In this document: positions 1-5,590 of the stretch, piece by piece | How the letters are laid out: every line of letters begins with the position of its first letter | Numbering within the stretch: the first letter of the stretch is position 1 | Assembly: GCA_026394745.1 (NCBI GenBank) | Contig: JAPKXP010000096.1 | Location: 1 to 5,841 of the forward strand | Direction: 5' to 3' | Source: Candidatus Altarchaeota archaeon | Lineage (GTDB): Archaea; Altiarchaeota; Altiarchaeia; IMC4; SCGC-AAA252-I15 | Length of the DNA: 5,841 bases | The notes under the pieces: model-generated | Database searches by the model: none | Told to the model about the DNA's origin: nothing | What the model saw: only the letters and a program-made list of their open reading frames with translations | Position numbers and translations under genes: made by a program

Positions 1-4
1 AAGG

Positions 5-2095
5 TCATTTAGAAAGCGATTTCTTGTCTAGTATTATTCTTGCGTCCACGCACTGTATCCCCTCGCTTTCGTTGAATACTTTGACCTGGTTTACGTCCAG
101 TTCCACTATCTCCGGGAAGTCTGAGACTAGTTGGGAGACTCTCTGCACTACTTCCTCCACGGCCTTTATGTCTGACGGTTTCTCGCCGCGTATGCCTCTT
201 AGCAGCTGGTAGCCTTTGGTCTCGGTTATCATCCTTCTCGCTTCGGCTTCGCTTACCGGGGCTATCCTGAATGAGACGTCTTTCAGCAGTTCAACGTATA
301 TCCCTCCCAGTCCGAACATGACGAGCGGGCCGAGTTGCGGGTCCTTGTTCATGCCGACTATTATATCCTTTCCGTCGGTCACCATCCTCTGGACGAGTAT
401 GCCCTGTATCCTGGCGTCGGGCATGAATTTCATTACGCTGAACAGAATCTGGTTGTAGGCTGACCTTACGTTCTCTTCAGTCACGTTCAGCTTTACTCCT
501 CCGATGTCGGTCTTGTGTAGTATGTCCTGCGAGACGATCTTCAGGACGAGGGGGTATCCGTAATCCCTCCCGAAGTCTGTTATCGCGTTGATCGACCTGG
601 CTATCTTGTACGGCGTCACTGGTATGCCGTATGCTTCAAGTATCTCAAGCGACTCGAGGCCTATGCTGGCTTTGCCTTGTTTTTTGAAGTCTTCTATCAC
701 CTTTGCCGCTTTCTCCTTGTCAGCTTCGAACGTCCTGGGTCTGATGTCGGCATCCCGCTGGGTTATGTTCTTGTATTCCGTCATCCCTTTCAGGCTTGTC
801 ACAGCCCTCTCGGGGAACAGGTAATTTGGTATGTTGTTCCTCTTCAGTACTTTGAAGCCGTCCAGCATCATTTCGCCGCCTATGAAGCTGCATAGGATTG
901 GCTTGTCGGTCTTCTTGCTGGCTATCGTCTCGCCTATCTTCGCAGGGTCCGTGACGGCTTGCGGAGTTAGTACGACTATCACCGAGTCTACGCCGTCGTC
1001 CTGGAGGATTATGTCAAGGACCTTCGAGAACCGTTCTTCCGTCGCGTCGCCCAGAACGTCGATTGGATTGTACATGTTCGCCTCTGGCGGCAGGCTGTTT
1101 TTGAGTTTCTCTATCGTGTCGAAGCTTAAGCATGCGAGCTTTAGGCCTGCCTTCTCGCAGGCGTCCGTGGCTATGATGCCCGGCCCGCCGGCGTTGGTTA
1201 CTATGGCGACGTTCCCTCCCTTAGGTACCGGCTGGTTCGAGAAAGCCAGGGCGTAGTCGAACAGCTCCTCCATCGTCTCGGCTCGTATGACGCCGCTTTG
1301 GATTAGCGCTGACGTGTACGCTTGGTCTGAGCCTGCGAGCGTTCCTGTGTGCGATGCGACGGCCTTCGCGCCGGACTCGGTTCTGCCTGACTTCAAGACT
1401 ATTATCGGTTTTTTCCGGGATACTTTAGTGGCTTTCTTTACGAACTCAACTCCGTTTTTCAGGCCTTCAAGGTATGCGAGTATTACCGTGGTGTTCTCGT
1501 CCTCCTCGAAGAGCTCGAGGAACTCGTTCTCGCTTAAGTCTGCCTTGTTTCCGAGCGAAACGAACTTGGAGAACCCGACGTCCTCCATCCTAGCCCAGTC
1601 TAGTATTGACGTGCAGAGGGCGCCTGACTGGCTCATGAAAGAGATTTTACCCTGTTTTGGCATCCCCGGCGCGAAGGTGGCGTTCAGGCTGTTGTACGTG
1701 TCTATGAATCCTATGCAGTTGGGGCCTATGATTCGCATGCCGTACTTGCTGGCGGTATCTATGCACTGCCTCTCCAGGTGCGCTCCGTCCACGCCGGTCT
1801 CCTTGAATCCGGCCGAGATTATCACGACAGTTTTTACTTTCTTCTGCCCGCACTCTTCCACCACTTTCGGCACAAACTTCGCTGGAATCACTATCACAGC
1901 AAGGTCTATTTCGTCTGGAACGTCGAGGATGCTGGGGTAGCACTTGAAGCCTTCAACGTCCTCTGCCTTAGGGTTTATAGGGTAAATCTTGCCTTTGAAG
2001 TCGCGTATGATGTTCGAGAATACCTTGTGTCCGACCTTGTAAGTCTCCCTTGGGGCGCCGATTACTGCAACACTCCTAATATCAAAAATTCCCAT
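5..2095 (-). CDS. acd: ADP-forming acetyl-CoA synthetase (acyl-CoA ligase), fused alpha-beta single chain
   Basis: This 696-aa cytoplasmic protein should catalyse acetyl-CoA (or another acyl-CoA) + ADP + Pi <-> acid + ATP + CoA. The order is a CoA-binding Rossmann domain (about 1-135, with SVAVIGAPRE near the start and GPNCIGF at 124-130), two succinyl-CoA-ligase-like domains (about 145-450) and an ATP-grasp domain (about 465-696). The phosphohistidine is His249 in ASHTGTLAGSD; Glu210 in AYLEG and the glycine loop NAGGPG (301-306) are present. The ATP-grasp part has HKTDIGGVKL (527-536), whose His is a candidate for the second phospho-relay histidine, and GLGGIYVELLKD (595-606). The length of about 700 aa fits fused alpha-beta members of the family. 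One oddity is ELDVNQ (665-670), where family members usually have a Pro after the Asn. The start is the first Met of the Rossmann strand, 26 nt below a TATA-like box with no Shine-Dalgarno. A non-catalytic Pat-type regulator is less likely because His249 is kept and there is no GNAT domain. Exact acyl substrate unknown. Confidence 0.93.
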   Translation of the reverse strand: MGIFDIRSVAVIGAPRETYKVGHKVFSNIIRDFKGKIYPINPKAEDVEGFKCYPSILDVPDEIDLAVIVIPAKFVPKVVEECGQKKVKTVVIISAGFKETGVDGAHLERQCIDTASKYGMRIIGPNCIGFIDTYNSLNATFAPGMPKQGKISFMSQSGALCTSILDWARMEDVGFSKFVSLGNKADLSENEFLELFEEDENTTVILAYLEGLKNGVEFVKKATKVSRKKPIIVLKSGRTESGAKAVASHTGTLAGSDQAYTSALIQSGVIRAETMEELFDYALAFSNQPVPKGGNVAIVTNAGGPGIIATDACEKAGLKLACLSFDTIEKLKNSLPPEANMYNPIDVLGDATEERFSKVLDIILQDDGVDSVIVVLTPQAVTDPAKIGETIASKKTDKPILCSFIGGEMMLDGFKVLKRNNIPNYLFPERAVTSLKGMTEYKNITQRDADIRPRTFEADKEKAAKVIEDFKKQGKASIGLESLEILEAYGIPVTPYKIARSINAITDFGRDYGYPLVLKIVSQDILHKTDIGGVKLNVTEENVRSAYNQILFSVMKFMPDARIQGILVQRMVTDGKDIIVGMNKDPQLGPLVMFGLGGIYVELLKDVSFRIAPVSEAEARRMITETKGYQLLRGIRGEKPSDIKAVEEVVQRVSQLVSDFPEIVELDVNQVKVFNESEGIQCVDARIILDKKSLSK

Positions 2096-2116
2096 AGCAT
2101 CAAAATATGGAAGCCG

Positions 2117-2126
2117 AAAATTAAAA
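2117..2126 (-). promoter_or_regulatory. Putative TATA box for the acyl-CoA synthetase gene
   Basis: On the minus strand the 42-nt gap behind the propeller gene contains TTTTAATTTT, centred about 26 nt before the synthetase ATG. That is the usual archaeal TATA-to-start-site distance, so the mRNA would begin at or next to the ATG (leaderless). No Shine-Dalgarno is visible. The upstream BRE is weak, so this is a moderate call. It implies separate transcription from the propeller gene just before it. Confidence 0.5.
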
Positions 2127-2137
2127 CCAAATAACAG

Positions 2138-3535
2138 CTATCTCCTCGTCCAGTATGGAATACAGTTGTCACTGCCGCATTTGGCGGCCTTGAGATTGTT
2201 GTTCGTCTCATCGTGATACGATATCACTGGCAGGCCGTCGGCGCCGATGGCAACTGATGTGCACTCTCCGACGTTGTCGTTTGAGTCAACGCGGGCTATG
2301 CTATTGCCTACCGAGCAGTTGAGGCTTCCGCATTTGGCGACTTTGAGGTCGCCGTTGGTGTTGTCGTGGTATGATATGGCCGGGAGTCCGTCAACGCCGA
2401 CAGTTATTGCGGCGGACACCCCGACGTCGTTTGTCGAGTCTATTGTTGTTATTTGGTTTCCTGTGGAGCAATTGAGGCTTCCGCATTTCACAAACTTGAG
2501 GTCGCCGTCTCCGCCGTTATAGTCATAGTATGATATGGCGGGCAGGCCGTCGGACCCTATTGTGATGGAAGTAAACCATCCCACGTTGCCGGTCGAGTCT
2601 ATTGTTGTTATCTGGTTTCCTGTAGAGCAGTTCAGACTACTGCATTTGGCGACTTTGAGGTCGCCGTTGGTGTTGTCGTAATAGGACATGACTGGAAAAC
2701 CGTCGGCGCCGATGGCGATGGACGTATACTCGCCGACGTCGTTTGTCGAGTCTATTGTTGTTATTTGGTTTCCTACCGAGCAGTTGAGGCTCCCGCATTT
2801 GGCGACTTTGAGGTAGCCATTGCTATAATCATAGTATGCTATCACCGGCAGGCCGTCGGACCCTATTGTGATGGAAGTAAACCGGCCGATATTCCCCAGT
2901 GAATCGACCGTTGTTATCATGTTTCCCGAGGAACAAGCGCTGTTGCCGCATTTGGCGACCATAAGGTCGCCGTAGGAGGAGTCATAGTAGGATATTACTG
3001 GCAGGCCGTCCGAACCAATTGCAATAGAACTGTACCCCCCGACACTGGTGGTCGAGTTATCCACAGCAGTTATCGTGTTCCCCGACGAGCATGCACTGTC
3101 CCCGCATTTCACGACTTTAAGGTTGTTGCCGAGAGTGTCATAGTAGGATATTACTGGCAGGCCGTCCGAACCGATGGTGATTGAGGTGTCATCTCCGACA
3201 CTATACTCCGGGTCGACCGTCTTAATGCTGTTGTTCAGCGGTACCCTGCTGTTCCAGACGCCGGTCTGCGGCACGCCGCCCACCTGCACGGCATTCGAGT
3301 TTATTATCCCCGTCACGTTCACGTTCCCTGTTATGCGCAGCCATCCGTCGATTATGTTGTCGATAATCTCGCCCAGCCCGAACGTCAGTTTGCTTCCTAT
3401 CGTTGCATTGTCTGTCCGCAGTTGGTCGTCCGAGAAAACCAGGTTGGATGCCGATGCAAAGGATGGAATTACGGTTAGAATCAGGAGTATGTGGATTATT
3501 TTTGTTATACTCCTTCGGGGAATTTTTGATTCCAT
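2138..3535 (-). CDS. Secreted seven-bladed beta-propeller repeat protein
   Basis: This 465-aa protein is predicted to be exported. It has basic residues at 4-12, a hydrophobic stretch at about 13-26 and a likely signal-peptidase site after Ala29 (ASA|S). Residues 31-97 form a non-repeated stalk-like module with GWLRITGNVNVTG at 64-76, in the style of tail-fibre-like surface proteins. From residue 119 there are seven repeats of 51-53 residues, starting at 119, 171, 222, 273, 324, 377 and 428, each built on GxDGLPVISYYD ... GDLKVAKCGxxxCSxGNxITTxDS. Each repeat carries one CX4C pair (first Cys at 144, 196, 247, 298, 351, 402, 453), plausible blade-internal disulfides. The seventh repeat stops after its Cys pair, and the missing last strand appears instead before repeat 1 (NNSIKTVDPEYSVGDDTS, 101-118), the usual way a propeller ring closes. 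No C-terminal anchor is seen (end YWTRR). The ligand is unknown; adhesion or glycan binding would be a guess. It has its own promoter. Confidence 0.88.
   Translation of the reverse strand: MESKIPRRSITKIIHILLILTVIPSFASASNLVFSDDQLRTDNATIGSKLTFGLGEIIDNIIDGWLRITGNVNVTGIINSNAVQVGGVPQTGVWNSRVPLNNSIKTVDPEYSVGDDTSITIGSDGLPVISYYDTLGNNLKVVKCGDSACSSGNTITAVDNSTTSVGGYSSIAIGSDGLPVISYYDSSYGDLMVAKCGNSACSSGNMITTVDSLGNIGRFTSITIGSDGLPVIAYYDYSNGYLKVAKCGSLNCSVGNQITTIDSTNDVGEYTSIAIGADGFPVMSYYDNTNGDLKVAKCSSLNCSTGNQITTIDSTGNVGWFTSITIGSDGLPAISYYDYNGGDGDLKFVKCGSLNCSTGNQITTIDSTNDVGVSAAITVGVDGLPAISYHDNTNGDLKVAKCGSLNCSVGNSIARVDSNDNVGECTSVAIGADGLPVISYHDETNNNLKAAKCGSDNCIPYWTRR
2141..3181 (-). repeat. Seven tandem coding repeats (153-159 bp units) of the propeller gene
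   Basis: The units in transcription order are 3181-3026, 3025-2873, 2872-2720, 2719-2567, 2566-2408, 2407-2255 and 2254-2141 (the last is short). Lengths are 156, 153, 153, 153, 159, 153 and 114 bp. Units 1 and 2 share an exact 36-nt match (3137-3172 and 2981-3016). The repeats stay in frame and diverge mainly in the loop between YYD and KVAKC. Confidence 0.92.
2255..2872 (-). repeat. Two-blade tandem duplication inside the propeller gene (blades 3-4 copied as 5-6)
   Basis: Three exact matches link blades two apart, not neighbours. They are 37 nt (2541-2577 and 2847-2883, offset 306), 42 nt (2421-2462 and 2733-2774, offset 312) and 38 nt (2330-2367 and 2642-2679, offset 312). The change of offset from 306 to 312 is explained by a 6-bp insertion in blade 5, which carries two extra residues in its loop (NGGDGDL, 340-346). 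The simplest reading is one tandem duplication of a 306-bp two-blade unit, followed by that insertion. Confidence 0.8.
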
Positions 3536-3577
3536 CTAAAGGGACTTATAATCTGCTTTACTACTTAACTATAACGC

Positions 3578-3590
3578 TTTATAAACTTTC
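3578..3590 (-). promoter_or_regulatory. BRE/TATA promoter of the propeller gene
   Basis: The minus strand reads GAAAGTTTATAAA, a good match to an archaeal BRE followed by a TATA box. It lies in the 57-bp gap between the acetyltransferase stop and the propeller start. The box centre is about 46 nt before the ATG, so transcription should start near 3556 and leave a short leader of about 20 nt. That leader shows no Shine-Dalgarno sequence. Confidence 0.72.
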
Positions 3591-3592
3591 CC

Positions 3593-4249
3593 TTACAGTC
3601 CGTACTTCCAGGAGTCTTTTCTCAGGGATAGGATGAACTTTCTGTTTCGTTCTATGTCGACGTCGCCGCCGATTCTGACTGTCAGCATGTTGGCCCAGTC
3701 GACGTTTATGTCCGGGTCGTCTGTGTCGTACTGTTCGAAGCCGGCTTTCTTGAATATCTTGAGTAGCATGTCGTGGTATTCGCTCTTGTTCAGCTTGTTG
3801 TATTCCATGTCCCAGTGCCAGCTGTACTCCGTCGAATAGGCGATGTTGTTCTCGTATCTCCCGTCCTTGAACGTGGCTTCAAGCATCCTCGTGGCGATGC
3901 CGAGGTTCCTCCAGTTCCTGCTGACTTCTATGAATCCGAGCTCGACGACGCTGTCGTCCTTCAGCTTCGCCCACTGTTCGTTGAAGTTGGACTTCACCAT
4001 GGTGATGTATCCGATAATCTTGTTCTCGTAGACGGCCAATATCACGTCGTTCCTCGGGTCTTTGTCCGAGAGTATCTCGAGCATTATCTTTTTCTCGTTC
4101 TCAAGGCTTTCTTTGCTGTGCTTGGTGAGGCCTCCCATACCTTCGTCCATCTGAAGGCCTTCTATGAACTCCCCCGTGTTGTTCTTGAATACGCCGACTA
4201 CGCCTTTAGGCGTCTTGTGTTCCACATTAATCTGGTTGTATTCCGTCAT
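3593..4249 (-). CDS. acuA: AcuA-type GNAT protein acetyltransferase
   Basis: This 218-aa protein is likely a cytoplasmic protein-lysine acetyltransferase using acetyl-CoA. The GNAT core spans about 50-135. VILAVYENKIIGYITM (69-84) gives the central strands and VELGFIEVSRNWRNLGIATRM (102-122) gives motif A, with the CoA pyrophosphate loop R114-N-L-G-I-A. The C-terminal block is what points to AcuA rather than a generic GNAT: STEYSWHWD (139-147), DTDDPDINVDWANML (175-189) and VRIGGDV (191-197) follow the same order and spacing as I recall for Bacillus subtilis AcuA, and the length is close to its roughly 210 aa. That comparison is from memory. In Bacillus, AcuA inactivates AMP-forming acetyl-CoA synthetase by acetylating its active-site lysine. 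Here the gene starts 8 nt after the deacetylase stop, so the two are almost surely co-transcribed. No AcuB (CBS-domain) gene is present in the window. The real substrate is unknown. Confidence 0.85.
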   Translation of the reverse strand: MTEYNQINVEHKTPKGVVGVFKNNTGEFIEGLQMDEGMGGLTKHSKESLENEKKIMLEILSDKDPRNDVILAVYENKIIGYITMVKSNFNEQWAKLKDDSVVELGFIEVSRNWRNLGIATRMLEATFKDGRYENNIAYSTEYSWHWDMEYNKLNKSEYHDMLLKIFKKAGFEQYDTDDPDINVDWANMLTVRIGGDVDIERNRKFILSLRKDSWKYGL

Positions 4250-4257
4250 CTTAGATT

Positions 4258-5322
4258 CTACAGGTCTGGCGATTCAGTCCAGATTCTACTCCTCTTGAGC
4301 ACTTCCTCAAGCGACTTCAGCACGTCCAGCGTCGACTGCCTGACTTCGCCCTCAATCTTCAGGTACGGCTGGACCCCAAGGAGGGTCTGCAGTATCTCGT
4401 TGTTGGACCTTGCGAGCGCCATCAGGTTGTAGCCGCCCTCCAGTTCCATCACCAGCCTGTTGCCGCAGAATTCGGCTGCGAGGTCCATGAAAATCCTTGT
4501 CATGTGCGAGTATCCCGCTTCAGTCACCTTCAGGCCTGAGATGAGGTCGTCGCGGTGCGAGTCCTGGCCTGCGGAAATGAATATCACTTCGGGCTTGAAT
4601 TTCCTTATCCTCGGCACGAGAAATTCCTTGAGCGCGTAAACGTAGTCTGCGTCCCCCGTCCCGGCGGGAACCGGTATGTTCATCGTGTAGCCTTTGCCCT
4701 TGCCCTCCCCAATCTGCTCTACGAAACCCGTCCCAGGGTAAAAGTTGTGCGGGTCCTGGTGTATTGATGCGTTCAAGACGGTGTTGTCGTCGTAGAACGT
4801 GCCCATGGCGCCGTTGGGGGCGTGAGCGTCCCAGTCGAAAAGGAGGACCTTCTTTACGTCGTATTTCGCCTGCACGTGTCGTATAGCCACGGCCACGTTG
4901 TCGAAGTAGCAGAATCCAGTGGCCTGGTTCTTGCTGGCGTGGTGTCCGGGCGGCCTTATGAGGGCGTAGCAGTTGTCGAGTTTCCCGTCCATCACCGCAT
5001 CCGCCGCCGATATGACTCCTCCCGCAGCCAAGACTGCGGTCTCGTACGTTTCAGGGCAAACGTACGTGTCCGGGTCTATCACCGCGAACCTTCCGCTGCC
5101 GCTCTCGCTAAGCCTCTTTATGTATTCAACGTGCTCGCGGCTGTGGACTCTCAGAAGGTCTTCGAGTGCTGCCGGCTGCGGCTTAATCTGCTCTAGCTGG
5201 TTTATCAGCCCAGTCTTGTGCAGGTATTCCATGGTGACTGTCAGCCGTTCCGGGACTTCAGGATGCCCCTCCGCCTGACGGTGCTTCAGAAACCTGTCGT
5301 CGTAGACTATGCCAGTCCTCAT
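4258..5322 (-). CDS. acuC: AcuC-like histone-deacetylase-family protein deacetylase
   Basis: This 354-aa zinc-dependent deacetylase of the arginase/HDAC fold should remove acetyl groups from lysines (or possibly from small amines). The catalytic set is complete. RPPGHHA has the His pair at 127-128, FDWDAH has relay Asp163 and zinc ligands Asp165 and His167, SAGQD has zinc ligand Asp254, and ELEGGYN has the transition-state Tyr298. GFCYFDNVAVA (136-146) and HRDDLISGL (256-264) are also family hallmarks. Asn170, where class I enzymes have Asp, places it with class II/AcuC-like proteins. Odd points are Ala168-Pro169 where HHGNG is usual and Gln253 where Phe is common; neither removes a catalytic residue. 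The start is the first Met before the N-terminal strand TGIVYDD. There is no Shine-Dalgarno, and a TATA-like box lies about 30 nt upstream. The acetyltransferase gene follows after 8 nt, forming a writer/eraser operon. Acetylpolyamine amidohydrolase activity is an alternative. Confidence 0.9.
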   Translation of the reverse strand: MRTGIVYDDRFLKHRQAEGHPEVPERLTVTMEYLHKTGLINQLEQIKPQPAALEDLLRVHSREHVEYIKRLSESGSGRFAVIDPDTYVCPETYETAVLAAGGVISAADAVMDGKLDNCYALIRPPGHHASKNQATGFCYFDNVAVAIRHVQAKYDVKKVLLFDWDAHAPNGAMGTFYDDNTVLNASIHQDPHNFYPGTGFVEQIGEGKGKGYTMNIPVPAGTGDADYVYALKEFLVPRIRKFKPEVIFISAGQDSHRDDLISGLKVTEAGYSHMTRIFMDLAAEFCGNRLVMELEGGYNLMALARSNNEILQTLLGVQPYLKIEGEVRQSTLDVLKSLEEVLKRSRIWTESPDL

Positions 5323-5347
5323 CGTATTGTATGTATTGTTAACGCCG

Positions 5348-5355
5348 TTATTTAT
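5348..5355 (-). promoter_or_regulatory. Putative TATA box of the deacetylase-acetyltransferase operon
   Basis: The minus strand reads ATAAATAA, centred about 30 nt before the deacetylase ATG and overlapping the TAA of the NUDIX remnant. The expected start site would leave a leader of only a few nucleotides. No Shine-Dalgarno is visible before the ATG. The call rests on spacing and AT-richness alone. Confidence 0.4.
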
Positions 5356-5590
5356 CCTGCTTTAGCGCGTCTGCGATAACCTTCTTATGGTCGAACGCGA
5401 GTTCCGGGAGATTATCAATGTTAAAGAATCTGGCGTCCGAGGCGTCGTCTCCTCCTTTAACTTCGCCGCCTGTTCTCGTGCACAAGTATATCGCGCTTAC
5501 CGTGTGCCAGCGCGGGTCTCGATTCTGGTCGCTGTAGAGCCCGATTATCCTCCCGACCTTGACTTTAAGTCCAGTCTCCTCGAAGACCTC
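5348..5590 (-). pseudogene. NUDIX hydrolase, 3' remnant lacking its N-terminal half
   Basis: About 80 codons encode the C-terminal part of a NUDIX hydrolase, a family that cleaves nucleoside diphosphates linked to another group. EVFEETGL is the second half of the NUDIX box, and it is followed by KVKVGRIIGLYSDQNRDPR, HTVSAIYL, GGDDASDARFF and LPELAFDHKKVI in the order seen in ADP-ribose-pyrophosphatase-like members. The first half of the box (Gly-x5-Glu), the Arg of its REU core (replaced by Pro) and the preceding strands, some 55-60 residues, are absent. The frame stays open upstream to an ATG at 5774-5776, but those 62 codons give an Arg-rich peptide that is the out-of-frame reading of the synthetase gene, so that start is not credible. 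No ATG or GTG occurs in frame after the junction. It is probably non-functional, or the region is misassembled. Confidence 0.75.

Noticed and set aside
1287..1940. 217-aa plus-strand open frame opposite the acyl-CoA synthetase gene
   Set aside because: Antisense to a clearly conserved coding region, Ser/Thr/Phe-rich with no family signature; a shadow.
1647..1943. 98-aa minus-strand frame inside the acyl-CoA synthetase gene
   Set aside because: Overlaps the conserved Rossmann and linker region in another frame and is rich in Arg with no motif; a shadow.
2141..3181. CRISPR array or non-coding satellite suggested by regularly spaced repeats
   Set aside because: The period of about 153 bp is a whole number of codons, the repeats are imperfect and contiguous with no spacers, and the translated units share a structural pattern. 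It is a protein repeat.
3541..3556. Second TATA-like stretch (ATTATAA on the minus strand) close to the propeller start
   Set aside because: Its centre is only about 13 nt before the ATG, too close for archaeal initiation, and a better BRE/TATA lies further upstream at 3578-3590.
3773..4432. 219-aa plus-strand open frame opposite the acetyltransferase and deacetylase genes
   Set aside because: It lies antisense across two well-supported genes and their boundary, has no recognisable motif and has the Val/Leu/Phe-rich make-up of a complementary-strand shadow.
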